Part shown: piece by piece, positions 46,641 to 59,574 of the stretch
Position numbering within the stretch: the first letter of the stretch is position 1
How the letters are laid out: the number at the start of each line of letters is the position of its first letter
From: Pterois miles
Lineage: Eukaryota; Chordata; Actinopteri; Perciformes; Scorpaenidae
DNA: 64,000 nt
Assembly (NCBI GenBank): GCA_947000775.1
Contig: CAMQGK010000637.1
Coordinates: forward strand, 19,221,001-19,285,000
Direction: 5' to 3'
Translations under genes and position numbers: made by a program
Notes under the pieces: model-generated
What the model was told of the DNA's origin: nothing
Databases searched by the model: none
Seen by the model: only the letters and a program-made list of their open reading frames with translations

Positions 46641-47885
46641 AAAATTAGTCATTTTCGGGAAAAATTTGAATCTTTAATGTGCAGTCTGCTGTATGCACCG
46701 AGATACCCACTACACAGAGGTGTGAGACAGAGTGGGAGAGATCAATATCGCAAACTACCCCACGGCCCTCGAACAGGTTGATCTTGCCATGCACATGCCA
46801 AGTAATAAGTGGAGATGTAAGAATATGTTGCAAGAAAGAATTCATCTGCACGCTCACTACAACACATCTGTTTCTTAAAAGGGTATTATGACTATTATGA
46901 CATGAATTTTAATTTGTGAGAACATGCTGCATTTCCCCTTCTAAACTGTCTCCCACCTGTCTGTCAAACCTGTATAATGACTAACTGGAAGCTGCTGTAA
47001 GTCTCACACCTAAACTCTGCACAGGCCCCGTCGTACAGTATGCAGCATTAATCATGCAGCCTTACAGGAGAGTTTTTTTCCTTCAAGGCATCATTTGGGG
47101 TGCTGGGTCACGACAATCTGAGCACGATACATTCGGCTCAGGCCTCATTTGGACAATGCAAAGCAGCAACTCTCCACTGACAGCCAGACTAATGGTGGGT
47201 GAGCAGCTTTTTTTTAAGGCTGAGTGAAGCAGGTTTTGTTACTGTTGAGTAAAATCCTCCCACACAACACAAAAAGATTTTCCTGCTCAGACATCTCACA
47301 CAAAAGTAATACAACCATATGGACTGTGTGACCTGTGTGGAGGAACCGCCATCATATCAGATGTGGACAACACTGACTGGCTATTATTACAATTTTAATA
47401 AAGAGCCAATATGCAGCCTGCTAATGCACTGGTCTAACAATAACGGGATTCTTTTTATTCATGTGTCAGTGTGCATGACTCCCTACAAAGGCGCTCTCTA
47501 AAAACCCACTAGTACAAGTCTGGATGTTACATAAACAAATGGGCTGTTAGAGTAAATTGGATTCCTCATTTGAAATTCAGCAGTGATGGGAAGAAAACAA
47601 AACACAGGACAAGCTGTCCAACTCTCTCCGATACAAAAATATGGATTGCTGAAATATACGCTATCAAATAAAATTATAAGAAAAAGCTAAAATCACAGCA
47701 TTTACCATGTTCTATAGCAGTCTTTGCTCTTCTTGCCTTGCTTTAAGTCTAAAAGGACTAAAGAAATGACAACATACTTAACCTTTTCCACTCCGCTACT
47801 CTTTCAGAGACGTATTTTGTCTTTATGGGGTGATAGCAACAGCAGATGTCACAGATCATCGCTGAGCCTCCAGGGAAAGACCACT
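46641..47885. other. Intronic stretch, nothing recognised
   Basis: Ordinary AT-rich sequence without supported genes or repeats. Confidence 0.4.
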
Positions 47886-48216
47886 GGTTTGAGATTGTCT
47901 GTGGAGAGGGTCGCAGGTTCGAATCCAAATTGGGACCAATATAGAGTTTGCATGTTCTCCCTGTGTTAGCGTGGGTTTCCTGCGGGTTCTCCATCTTCCT
48001 CCCACAGTCCACAAACATGCAGTTTAGGTTAACTGATGACTCTAAACTGCCTGTATGTGTGAATGTGAGTGTGAATGGTTGTCTGTCTCTATGTTCCCTG
48101 CGATGCACAGGTGACCTGTCCAGGGTGAACCCCGCCTTCGCCCAATGCCAGCTGGGATCGGCTCCAGCCCCCCTCGACCCCTAACGGGATAAGCGGTTGA
48201 CGATGGATGGATGGAT
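47886..48216 (+). mobile_element. tRNA-headed SINE-like repeat with (GGAT)n tail (family D)
   Basis: The Pol III B box GGTTCGAATCC is at 47916-47926. It is followed by GAGTTTGCATGTTCTCCCTG, ACTGATGACTCTAAACTG, GACCTGTCCAGGGTGAACCC and AACGGGATAAGCGGTTGACG, ending GATGGATGGATGGAT. Three other copies are in the window (51058-51340, 62874-63240, 63401-63718). The family is abundant in teleosts; its formal class is uncertain to me. Confidence 0.85.
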
Positions 48217-48689
48217 CTTTTCAGTGGAAAGTAAACTAACTAAAGCTCTCATACCAACTAAAAAATAAAAGCAACATCTTTGACACAAACTGGAAAAATA
48301 GATTATTTACATGAAACATGATGGAAGTGTTGGAGAATATATACATGTTTACCTTCCCTGTTTAAGTGCTGTATTGTTTGTTGAATTATGTATGGATACT
48401 CATGTTCTGCCCAGAGCTGAAAATGCAAAAAATATCAAAGATTAAAAAAAGTGTAATGTAAATGTACATCATCTAAAAACTGGGAATCTCAGCAGAATCT
48501 CTATGTCAAGTTGTTCTCGTCATAAATCAGAAAAAAGGTTAATTAAAATAAATTGTGAAAGTGTATACAGGCTTAGAACATTATGATAGAAGCATACGAT
48601 GGCCCCAAGTTTTTGCAGCAGTTTTGGTGTTGATACCATTTGTTACACAGATTTGGTGCTAAATTTAACCATTTTAACCATCAACCATC

Positions 48690-49706
48690 AGGAACCCCCT
48701 TACTGGCAAATCCAGCTAGGAAATCTATCCATCCTCTGAATGCTCTAGGTCTCTGATTTGTGGCTGTAAAGTTTCATGAGGCTGTGATTATCCTAGAGGC
48801 CGCCACAGGTCATTTTATACAGTGAAGGCAAGTTTCAAAAATGGTCTCACTACAAATGAAATGGTGAGTATGGGGACTATCATCATCACACATGAATACA
48901 AGAGCTCTTTGGATCCACAAGAGTCTCAGCTCTACAGTGATACCCAATTTATGCAATTCAGGACTGTTTAGAAACCCTAGTATGCAGAAATATTCACACA
49001 AATCATTTTAAAATAGGAGAAAATACACATTTGTACTACATGCAAACAACTGCATGTGATTATCATACAGTGGGCATGTCTGCAAAGGGCAGCCTCGTGG
49101 GTACCCAGAGAATCCATATTCTTCCACTTATCTTGAGGTCAGAGGTCAAGGGACGCCTTTGAAAATCGCCATGCCAGTTTTTCCTTGCCAAAACTTATTC
49201 AGCATTATTCGCAACAAGCTGGCATGGCATGGTTAGTACTAATGGACTTATGGTTAGTACTAATGGACTTATGGTTAGTACTAATGGACTCATGGTTAGT
49301 ACTAATGGACTCCTTAGGTTTTATAGTTTCCAATGATAACTGTAACTTCACTCCTCACAATTGTGTTTGCTTCTCTGAAAAAAGTGAAGTCGATCGAGGG
49401 CGCTGGCGTCCTGAGCTCTGTAGACACAGCAGTAACGGTCATAACAGAATCCCTTAACATTTTGCATTAAAATGCCTTTCCTCACCAAAATATAGCCTAA
49501 ATTTGAGGCATTATTCAGCATTCTTTCCAACAAGCTAGTATGACTTGGTTGGTACTAATGGATTCCTTAGGTTTTATAGTTTCAGATGATACCAGTATGA
49601 GCCCACTACAACCTCTGATCTATTGTGTTAATGTGTTAAAGATAGTAGCGGCGTCAAAAGGAATTTGCATGAGCACATTATTAGCGTGTTACCTTTGACA
49701 ACCCTA
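48690..49706. mobile_element. Fullest copy of hAT-like family A
   Basis: 48720-48965 is the reverse complement of 8100-8340. 49133-49200 and 49490-49706 match 31175-31428. The right end CCTTTGACAACCCTA resembles the TAGGGCTGTCAAA terminus. The left terminus is not clear. The block CTTATTCAGCATTATTCGCA is repeated in variant form at 49490-49530, so there is an internal duplication around the minisatellite. Confidence 0.7.
49231..49312. repeat. 21-bp minisatellite, four copies, inside family A element
   Basis: GGTTAGTACTAATGGACTTA starts at 49231, 49252, 49273 and 49294 with an exact 21-bp step. The other copies in the window (31280, 49550, 55450) have a single unit, so the expansion is specific to this copy. 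Confidence 0.95.
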
Positions 49707-51057
49707 ATTATAATACATTTGATACTTGACTCCTTTCTTCACAGGGACTGAAGAAGGAGCATAAACCAAGCTTACAGCAGCCTTCTGCTTATCCCTTTCA
49801 AACAGAGCGATCACATACCAATGTGGACAGTGGAGACATTTTAATATCAGATGTAAATGTAATCAGGCTATCTGGACACAAGATGGATTTTAAGACTTTC
49901 CATCTGCAAATTCAAAGAAACATGATTTAAAGTAGTTTCCTCCTTCACATTGGGGACGTGCATTCCAAGCAAAAATACAATTAGAAAATCACTGGGAATT
50001 ATTCAGCAGCTCCGGTAGGAGAGAGACAGACACTGGGGAAAACAACATGTAGCGTCGGCACATTTTCCCCTCTAATGCTGTGGATTAAGAGTTTATTTCA
50101 ACCATATTGTTGGCACAGCGGAAGAGGCCGGTGGAAAGCCAAACCATGACGGTTTTGGTGAGTTTTATTTTGTTTCCATTTCTGGTTTGAATGACGATAC
50201 ACTGCTCGAACAGCTGACACACACACAAACACACACACCTGAGCTGACAGACAAACTGGTACTACCGGTAGTAACATCACTACTAGGCAGCGCCTGTAAT
50301 GGTTAATACAATGGAAATATACAGTGTATGTTTTAAAATGGGACGACTAGTCGCACTTGCCTAAAACTTGCCTATTCAAATAATCGAAAATTGTGACCCA
50401 TCCCTACATCATGTTTGTACTCTTATATAACCATTTCAGTCTTTCAACAACCTACTGACAGAGACTCAAACTGTACAGTATCTACTGGCGATAGAGCACA
50501 CTTTAGCCCTCTATTATTATTCTGGGTGTCACGTGTCTCTTGTGTGGGAGCACAGTAGGGGTTGGACAAACCTTTATTTCAAGAGGAAAAACAGAATTGA
50601 GAGCGGAGATGACATTTCTCTCACAAAACAATAGCTGGCTCAGTCTCCAGTTTTCACCTTGGGCAACAACAAATATGCATCTCTGAAAAGAATAGCAGGC
50701 CTTGAGTCACAGTGATTCAGCCCCCTGCTTCATTGTGTCTATAAGAGAAAGCAAATGTGAGATCTGGAATAACAAATTTTAATCCAAAAATTTACTGTGG
50801 TCTGGTAAAATACAGCCTAGCAACAAACCGACAAGCAACAAACAGACAATCATGCTCTCTGGGTACTGGAAAACTAAACCATGTTTCCTATATTTCTAAG
50901 AGACAGGGGACATGTGGTGTAAACATTTATCACCCACCATCAAGGTGCCTTCGAACAAGATGCTTTACACTGAAATGCATTAGTGAAGATTTACAGTGCC
51001 AGATGGTAAAAGACTGTGGTTTTAATGGGTAGTAGAGGTACAATTCATAAGCAAAAC
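49707..51057. other. Intronic stretch with scattered transposon ends
   Basis: 49830-49890 resembles the 24950/30190 family. 50340-50406 ends AATTGTGACCCATCCCTA, a hAT-type terminus. The rest is unassigned. Confidence 0.4.
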
Positions 51058-51340
51058 CATCCTTCCATCTTCAACCACTTATCCCGAGTCGAGGGGGGAA
51101 TGGAGCAGATCCCAGCTGGCATTGGGTGAAGGTGGGGTTCGCCAGTCAATCGCAGGGCCCATAGAGACAGACAACCATTCATGCTCACATTCACAACTAC
51201 GAGTCATCAATTAACCTGCATGTCTTTGGACTGTGGGGGGACGCCGGAACCCCATGCAAACTCCACACAGAAGGCCCCAAGCTGGATTTGAACCTGCGAC
51301 CCTCTTGCTGTGAGGTGACAGTCTATTGTGCAGCCCTCTT
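51058..51340 (-). mobile_element. Family D SINE-like copy, minus strand
   Basis: CATCCTTCCATCTTCAACCA, CCCAGCTGGCATTGGGTGAA, AACTCCACACAGAAGGCCCC and GATTTGAACCTGCGACCCTC are the reverse complement of the family D pattern. It is more diverged than the copies at 62874 and 63401. Confidence 0.85.
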
Positions 51341-51409
51341 AACAATAATATTACAAAATATTTAAGAACTAGAACAACCAATAAAATAAACCATAAACAT
51401 ATCACATCA

Positions 51410-52912
51410 AATGACCCCTATAGTACCATTTTTGGGTTCCAGAGCTTCGGTAGTAATTAACAGCGAATATTCAAAGCTTCAGTCGAGCTCAACCTACAGC
51501 CGAGCTCAACCTACAGCACACTCTCGGTGCTCCTCCAGCTGCCGGACCACCGTAACTAGAGAGATCATCGCCACCAATCTGTCTGTGCTCGGAGTCTCTT
51601 CTCCTCCTCCATCTGTGTGTGGCGTTTTGAGGCTGATTTCTCTGCTCATTATGCACCGCCTCTCTAGCAGTGGCAGGCTGCAAGCCTGTGTGAAGCGCAG
51701 CCTCCGCAGGCTTCTGCTCATCCCTTTCAGGCTGTGATCGGATCTCAGTGTCTGAGCTCCAGAGTGCGACCCCTTTGCATATGCCACCAAAAATCTGTAC
51801 AATGCGACTCAATATTTTCACTGGGCGCACTGGTGCCCCTGACAGTGTGTGTTAAACCGCACCCTGTACACTTCCTCAAGCTAAATCACAACCATAAAAC
51901 ATAACTGATGATTCAAAATCAAGAGACCTAGTGATTGTCTTTTTGTCAAGAAAAAAATGCTGTGGTGGTTGTTACACCTGTCCCCCACCTGTTACACCTG
52001 AACCCTGAACATCCCTGACCGGGACCTTTCCCCCGTAAGAGGCCTAATCCTGATCAGAAGCACCTCATAAATTTCACAAGTGGGGAAAGCAAAAAAGTGG
52101 GAGTATGATACTGTGTATTTAATAACAAAGGCAACTTTACTACTAATTTATTCTCTGCTCCGATGATCACCAAACAGCTGATCTGCTCGCGGCGCATCTC
52201 TTTCTTTGTCATTCAACCACACACTAAGCATATATTACATTACACTTACGATAATTATATTGTCGACCAGTTTCCTGATAATGCTGCATTGTGAACAATA
52301 AATCTGTGTTGAAATTGGCAGGACGAGAGCTGAACAGAACCTTCTGTTGATTCATATTATGATGCGTTCAGGCTCCATTCAGTAAAGAGGAGTATTGGAC
52401 GAAGGTGAATTCTAACATTATGGTGATGAGTTCAAATGTAAACTAAAATTAATACAGTAGTTTGAAAGAGATTTTCACAGCAATATAAAACAGATAATTG
52501 AGAGACTGTTTGACTTCCTAACTAAAAACAGTATGCAAACAGTAATGAAGGAGTAGTTGCTGAAGTACATGGGATTTATTGTTTTACTTTTGTTTTTTTA
52601 CCGTTGCATTGAATTGGTATTGTGGAATTACTATTACTACTACATTTCTGGTATTGTGACATCCCTAGTGTAGGCCTATGGGAACTGACAAAACTCTTTA
52701 AATGTATTATTGTATAATGTAACGTATAATTTGGGTGCACCTAAATGAAAAAGTTAGGCGCACCAGTGCAACCAATTGAAAAAGTTGGTCTGTAGCCCTG
52801 AATGTGGATGCTGGAGACACTTTTTAACACCAGGTGTAATCAGGTTACATCACATCTAGACACAATGTGGATATGAGACGCATATTAATGCAAGGTGTAA
52901 AGGGATGATGCT
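51410..52912. mobile_element. Mosaic of hAT-like fragments
   Basis: GGGCGCACTGGTGCCCCTGA (51822) and GTTAGGCGCACCAGTGCAAC (52754) are inverted to each other, suggesting the shared interior of one element. TATTGTGACATCCCTAG (52652) and GTCTGTAGCCCTGA (52789) look like ends of others. Overlapping open frames at 51411-51830 have no homology that I recognise. A tandem duplication CGAGCTCAACCTACAGC lies at 51484-51517. Confidence 0.45.
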
Positions 52913-53773
52913 TTACAATGGAATATTTTCTGTGTAATTTCTGGTGGTGCTGCAAGAGAGTAGAGAGCAGCGCAACCGGAGAGAGCCGACAACTTCAAAC
53001 AGCTCTGACAGGGAGAAAACCCAAGAGGCTCGAGCCTTCAGACTGCAGGAACTTTAAAGCCTCCCATTGGATTAGTTAGCTGGCAGAACACAGCCTTAAC
53101 TCTTAACAAAACATCACGACTGCTTCGTGACGTCAGAGGTGGAAACAGCCCAACCATACAGCTATTAATGCACAACTTCCAGCACAGCCGGGATGAAGCT
53201 GCTGAGAGCTGATAAAGTCATACAGCTGAATTCTTGTGAAAGAAGTCAAATATAGTCCTGAAAGCATGTGTTGTTAACGTTGTCTGACTACAATGCTTTT
53301 CAAGAGGTAGCCAGTCAAGAGATATTCCTCTTTAAACCCTCAGCAATTCATGAGCCACACTTTTGGAATGAACCTACAAAGCTAAGCCAGACACACTCCT
53401 TCAATAAAACACCTACGACAGTCTGCACAGGATCCAACAGCCTGCACAGTTCCAATGGTTTTGTGTGTGATGCAAGAGGGATTTCAAATAAAACAGCAGG
53501 ACAACAGCAGTTTATCCCTTCCAAACAAACTACGCAAACATTACTGAATTTCAGCCTCTTTTATTCAGCCTGATTCCAGACCACAAAAGGTCTGGTGTTG
53601 CTCTCATGAATGAATGGCTGTTTCCTGGAGTAACAGCTGACATATTTCTCAGTGCAACTTCAGAGTTGGTGAATTCACCAAGTTGTGAGACACATCTTAA
53701 AAGAAACAGAGCAGAGGTGTAAAGTGAGAAGCTGCTAGTTCAGGAAGTTTTCTGTCACTGGCCAGGTTTACAT

Positions 53774-54088
53774 GGGGCGGCAGTAGCTCAGTCCGTAAGG
53801 ACTTGGGTTAGGATGTGGAGGACCCGGGTTCAAATCCCCCATGGACCAAGACCAACTGGTTGCTGGAGAGGTGCCAGTTTACCTCTTGGGCACTGCCGAG
53901 GTGCCCCTGAGCAAGGCACCAAACCCCCAACTGCTCTGGGCGCTTGTCAGGAGCAGCCCCCTCACTCTGACATCTCTCCATTGACATGTATATGTACTGT
54001 GTGAACTGTACTGTGTGAACAACAGAGTGTAAAACTGAATTTCCCCACTGTGGGACTAATAAAGGAATATCTTTCTTTCTTTCTTTCT
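53774..54088 (+). mobile_element. V-SINE-like retroposon with (TTTC)n tail
   Basis: The tRNA-like head GGGGCGGCAGTAGCTCAGTC holds a good A box, and GGGTTCAAATCCC a B box. The central domain reads CCTCTTGGGCACTGCCGAGG and CTGAGCAAGGCACCAAACCC. The tail AATTTCCCCACTGTGGGACT with AATAAAGGAATATC ends in (TTTC)n at 54071-54088. It is the best-preserved copy in the window. Confidence 0.9.
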
Positions 54089-54242
54089 ACATCCAGATGT
54101 AGCACAAATTTTAACTTCGAAAGAAGTCACTATCTATCCTGCCTTTCCATCCACTACAGTTATGCAAATGACAGGAGCTTGTTCATCGAGATAAGTTTTT
54201 TGTCTTTGTCACCACAGCAAAAAATAAAGAAATCAGTGAAAG

Positions 54243-54425
54243 ACGCCCCAGTAGCTCAGCTGGTAGAGCAGGCGCCCAAATAACAACGAACAAGGCCGAG
54301 TCCTCACCGCGACGGCCCGGCTTTGAATCCATCCTGCGACCATTCCCGCATGTCACCCCCTTTCTCGCTCTCTCTCCCTTTCTAGACTATCCACTGTCCT
54401 ATCAATAAAGGCTTGAAAATGCAAA
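54243..54425 (+). mobile_element. Second tRNA-derived SINE type
   Basis: GCCCCAGTAGCTCAGCTGGTAGAG is a near-perfect tRNA 5' half with A box. It is followed by an expanded middle (AACAAGGCCGAGTCCTCACC), a decayed B box (GGCTTTGAATCC), a pyrimidine-rich stretch and CTATCAATAAAGGCTTGAAA. The layout fits a common percomorph SINE, not a working tRNA gene. Confidence 0.85.
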
Positions 54426-54772
54426 GAAAATAAATAAATCACTAAAGAAAACAAAATAATCATCTGGAACATGCCGTTCAATATTTTCATATAGTTTTAT
54501 GTCTCCAGCTGGCAATGAATGCCGCTCTGTGCACCGCCATGTGTGCCTGAAGGCCATCTTGTACAGTGAGTGCAACGCCAGTGTGCATCTAAAATGTCAG
54601 GCAATAAGTAGTTTATTTTATTTTTTAAATAAACTTTTTTTCCCCACTTTATTGAATACTAAAGTTCAAACACACACATCTGTAGTACATATTATATCAT
54701 TAAAATACACCTGAGAAAATGACTGACACAAATATGCTGCTGAAAAAAGCAAATAATGTAAATTAGAATACA

Positions 54773-54774
<2 letters not shown>

Positions 54775-54831
<57 letters not shown>
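54775..54831. repeat. (AT)n microsatellite
   Basis: A perfect AT dinucleotide run of about 56 bp followed by A8. Confidence 0.98.
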
Positions 54832-54835
<4 letters not shown>

Positions 54836-55294
54836 AAGGGTAGGCTGTCTTGTAAAAGTGTGTGATGGGATTACTTGAAATCCCTTTTTATTTTTTTTAT
54901 TTTTAAATGATTCAAAAACAATAAGAGATCTACGTTTGTATTTTATTTTACTGGTATTCACCAGTATTGCAGGACTGCTCCACCTGTCTAAATCTTAGCT
55001 AAGGTAAATAAATGAGTCCAAAATATAATAGAAAAGATTTCCACACACTTAGATCTATGCAGCATTTCACCAATTTTTTTTAATACACAGCATTCAGTCT
55101 GTCAGACCTTCATCAGAGCATTCATTCATACAAGTTATTTTTGGTCACATTCTCAGTCTAAAACATAGCTTAACCGAGTCATTGGATAGGCTACATTAGA
55201 GAAGAATCAAATTCAAAGCATTAGATATTTTCTAATTGTAAGAGACAGGAGGCGGCGATTTATTTTGATTTTCGTAGGCTTTGTGGTCATATTT

Positions 55295-55560
55295 GGGCTG
55301 TCAAAGTTCACACGTTGGCACAAATTTGTTTTTAACACCACTAATTTCTTTAACGCATTACCGCAGTCGATCTGTCAGAGGTCGTAGGAAGCTAAGTTTT
55401 AAAGTTAGAGTGATACTGGTGTCATATACAACTAGAAAACCTAATGAATCCATTGGTACCAAACGTCTCATACTAGCTTGTCACAAAGGAGAATAAATAA
55501 TGCTTCAAACTTGCATGGCCATTTTCAAAATGAGTTCTATGGGGCAAGGCATATTTATCA
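55295..55560. mobile_element. Partial copy of hAT-like family A, left end
   Basis: It starts GGGCTGTCAAAGTTCACACG, the terminal sequence of the family, and includes TAATTTCTTTAACGC, CTAATGAATCCATTGGTACC and CATACTAGCTTGTCAC, the reverse complement of 31260-31428. Confidence 0.75.
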
Positions 55561-56825
55561 TGCTAAATGTAGTACCTGTCATTGCTTTGGGTTGTTAATT
55601 GATTTCCAATAATTAATATATACATACATTTGCATAAAGCTATTTGTTAATGCGAGTATTAAATGCTTGACAAATCTCCATTTAAGGTGTATTTTGAACA
55701 GACACAAACTGTGTGATTAATTTGTAATTAATCGTGATGAATCATGGGCAATAATGTGACTAATTGCAATTAAAGGTTTTAATTGATTGACAGTCGTAGT
55801 TTAGATTCAAATAATATCATATAATTTGTGGCATAAACACTATCTTTGTAAGTAACTATCTATAAGATATAAATAATTGTTGTAGCACCATAACTTGGAA
55901 CATAAAGTATTGGGTCTTTTTTGGTTATTTGTAGTTGTTATCGTTATGAGGAAATATCCATTGAAGAAGCAGAAATACAAATGTCTATATCCATAGTGTG
56001 CTTAATAGACCAGAATTCAAAGCAACAACAAAGAAATGCGTGTTGACAAGAAAAGTCGCACTCTAGTGTCCAACAAATAGTCGGCATATTTAAAATTAAT
56101 GTCTGTATTTAACACAAAAGTGTCAAAGTAGGTATTCAAAGTCACAACATTATGCAACAAGAAATGCTGCAATGTATGCAAAAAGACTTAAGGATTGCAA
56201 AGTTTTAGTGAAAAGCTTTTGAGAGGCAGCTGAAGGAAAGTCATACTGTAACAGAGCAGTACATTACATCTGGTTCTGTTCTTCCCAGTACGCTTCTGTG
56301 GCAACTAAGCCTGTTGCTTAGCAACCTCTTAATCAATACCTGGTCCTTGCCGGAACAAAGCAGAACAACGAGGGGAGGAAATAATGGGGGAACATTTAGC
56401 TAGCAGCCTTACAGTACAAAAGCCATGTCAGACACCATTTGTGTATGTATCAATCATTGGCGTCACCATTAGCAACCTCTTGCTATTGTTGGCTCATTGA
56501 ATACTTGTATAACAGAGGTGGAGGAATGGATTATGCACAGTCTGAAATATTTGGATTATAGGGATTAGACACTGTGTGGCTGGCTGGATTACATATTTCC
56601 TAATAAGTGGACATAGCTCATTTTTGGGGGTTAAGTTGGGATAAATGCATGTGCCTTGTTTGGTCACACAACAATTTATTGTAACCTGTAAGTCATAAAG
56701 AGAAATACTGCATACATCTAAGTGTGCAGATATCTTTTCTATGAAACTGTAACTCATTGCCATACATTTTTATACAGTTATGCGATACTTTCACTATCGC
56801 ATTACTGTATAAATTTTTTTTTAAA
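55561..56825. other. Intronic stretch, nothing recognised
   Basis: AT-rich with no gene or repeat supported; short open frames only. Confidence 0.4.
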
Positions 56826-57315
56826 AAGACAGCATAGGACGTAAACATCTGGATGTCGACACAACTAGAAACATCAAGATAAAGTTATACAACAGCTGTG
56901 TACTATCTTTCCTTTTGTATGGTACTTAGTGCAGGAGAATGACTTAAAGAGACATAAGCAAGCTTTCCAGGTTTCACAATACCTGCCTCAGAAATATCGT
57001 GAGGATATTCTGGCCTAGGAAGATCACAAACCATGAACTACACAAAACAACAGGGTGCTTGGACATGGAAACAATATTGATAAGAAGACAATGGAGATGG
57101 CTAGGACATGCATTAAGGAAAGCATCTGATGACATGATAACAGTGGCATTACGTTGGACACCAGAGGGAAAAAGACAAAGGAAGGAGGCCCAACACAACT
57201 TGGGAGTGAACCATCGAAGGAGAAATGCAGCGAGAGGATACAACAAGCAAACAACAGAGATGAGTGGAAATCCTCAGTCCTTGCCCTATGAACCACCTGG
57301 CGCAGCAAGGACTAA
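56826..57315 (+). pseudogene. Non-LTR retrotransposon (LINE) C-terminal fragment
   Basis: Across one or two frame changes the plus strand encodes KIKLYNSCVLSFLLYGT, then RFHNTCLRNIVRIFWPRKI, then RRQWRWLGHALRKASDD and ALRWTPEGKRQRKEAQHN. These match the order of the reverse-transcriptase C-terminus and tail in RTE/L2-like LINEs (LYNTxxxxxLLYGCE, CLRRILRI, WxGHVLRR, WTPEGKRKRGRP). 5' truncated and broken, so inactive. The exact clade is uncertain. Confidence 0.8.
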
Positions 57316-57377
57316 GTAGTAAGTAGTATGTGATACTTTAACACAATTAGGAATGTTAGTTTGGCTTAATTTTGCTT

Positions 57378-57918
57378 TCTATGGCCCGACGCCCATTAAC
57401 CGGTTAATTTGTAAGAAAAAAAAAAAAAACACAAAATGATGTGAAATACAAGTGTCCAGTGCTCTATTGACTCAATTAGAAGTGCTATCCATTTAGAGGT
57501 TTTCAAATTTTAATGTTTAGAGTCATAAATGTCTTGCCTTTAATGTTCTGTTGGCTTTGTTGAAGTTTATTGCCTCATATTGATCAGGTCATCCTTAGGG
57601 ATGCTCCGATCGATTGGCCACTGATTGTTATCGGCCAGCATTCATTCTAAGGAGTTTTATCAGCGTGAGAGAAGAGCCGATCAGATGGCACATGGATCCT
57701 GATTTGCCAGCTTTCTCGCATGCAGTTTAATTCGCTCTGAGATCAACACAGCTGCACACACATGTGCCGCTGCGCCAGGCGCAGCGTGCCGAAGCTTCCT
57801 TTCAGCAGCCATGTTAAGTTAACCTATTAACCGTAAATTCACAAATAGACCCACATGAATAACTGGTCAAAAATATTCTCAATTGTGTCAACTAATGATT
57901 AACCGTTGACATCCCTAA
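57378..57918. mobile_element. hAT-like element with a nested second hAT-like fragment
   Basis: The outer ends ATTAACCGGTTAATTTG (57397) and TGATTAACCGTTGACATCCC (57896) are inverted. Inside, AGGGATGCTCCGATCGATTG with TGTTATCGGCCAGCATTC (57597 onward) is the start of the GATGCTCCGAT type. An A-run is at 57416-57429. Confidence 0.5.
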
Positions 57919-58753
57919 ACACAATATTGGTGCCATTAGGAAATTGGTGAACAGAAAAGTCAAAAAACACACCAGAAAACCAGAAAAAATGTACCCGAAG
58001 AAGTTTTTTAGCAAGCTAACAGTGTGTTAGCTGGTCTCAATTAGTCTGTATTAATTTAAAAACTATATTATGCCAAGCAAAGTAAAATCTTCTACTTGCA
58101 GTAAAACTGAAGCGTTATTGACATTACAGAGCCATCTGTTAACGTCTGTTATGAATGTTGTCACTACTGCATTGCATTTTGGGATATTTATGCCGCTGTA
58201 GTGTTCAGCGTTGCATACTTGTGTTCTAATGGTTTATACTTAGGTTTCAGATTTGCTAAAAAAATGTTACATACGGTTTTAGCGTACTAGATATGCAACA
58301 TCAGTTTATTTCCTGTTGCAGTATGATGTGAATGACATAAGCTGACAAGGAGTGGATCCAAGCTGTTGCCTAGCAACGCTATTGCGCTGAAACGATCTAT
58401 ACATTTAATATTGAGTATGAAGTATTACAAGGAGTATAGTGATGTGTTATGTAGTAAAAGTAAGATAATTATACATGGTATATGGGATATACTGTATGCT
58501 TTGCATTAACTTTAGTGAGTACAAAGTGATTACATAAAAGGTATATTTTATGAGCAAAATGTAAATATTTGGACGCTGTTGGCTGATAATATATTTGACC
58601 AGATTTCTCACTTTTTTTGAAGACCTGCTCTGTCCGAGGTGTCAAGAATCAGTAAAATGTGAGTAGGTGTGAGGCAAAAAGTGTGAGAGTGAGAGTGCAA
58701 GTACAGATCAAACTAGTGCAACTACAGTACATTACAGTGAGGCTGGGAAGCTG

Positions 58754-58754
<1 letters not shown>

Positions 58755-58817
<63 letters not shown>
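58755..58817. repeat. (TG)n microsatellite
   Basis: A perfect TG run of about 62 bp. The surrounding 58660-58920 open frames on both strands are repeat artefacts. Confidence 0.98.
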
Positions 58818-58820
<3 letters not shown>

Positions 58821-59574
58821 AGAGAGCGAGACTGTGAAAGTGAGTGGGAGACTGGTGTCATACAGTACACCTTCCTGTGGGCGAGTGGGGGTGGAGTCGA
58901 GTGTCGGACAGGTAAATAGAGACTACACACCACCACATCTCGGAGGACAATATCCTACTTCTTGTTTCCAGTGCACTTTCACAGTCAAGCCAGCCATCTG
59001 GAGCACTGACACATTTAAGAAAAAAGCAAGAGGGTTTTTTTTTTTTTTTTTTTTAAACGCCTCCTGAAAGCCATGTTTCCACATTCACCAACACAAGATT
59101 ATTATACTGATGATCCTCTTTGGCATCTGTACTAAAACCCAAAGCTTTAGTTTTTCCACTAGTGCTGCTGAAAAACAGAAATGTCCGAGAGAGAAAAATC
59201 CATTATCACATGTAGGAGGTATTAATGCACATGCTAGTGTGGGTGAATCTAAAGTGCACGAGGGCGGTGATAGAATAAACCTTGTGGCTGTAGGATGCGC
59301 CCTGATGAAGGGAAAGCTTTATTTCAATTTTCATTATCGTTCTGAGGCATAGTTTATGCACAATGACTAGAGATGGAGCTAATGAGAAACCATCTTTTGT
59401 CGTGGCACTAATATGCTGAAATTTTCTTTCATTTGGGCTGAGGTTATACACTGAGTTGTCAGTCTATTAGGTACATCTAGCAAAAACTAATGCAGTCTAA
59501 TAACACAATCTTTCCATAAACCATATCTTAATGAAAAACAGAATTACTAGTTAATCTAATTAACTAGAATTGTG

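Noticed and set aside
51411..51830. Overlapping 98-113-codon open frames on both strands
   Set aside because: Within a transposon mosaic, no known domain, and equal length on both strands points to composition.
54243..54330. A possible tRNA gene
   Set aside because: The 5' half looks like a tRNA, but the anticodon arm is expanded, the B box is decayed and a SINE body with tail follows.
56974..57308. Minus-strand open frames of 90-94 codons
   Set aside because: Antisense to the LINE C-terminal fragment, which has clear plus-strand homology.
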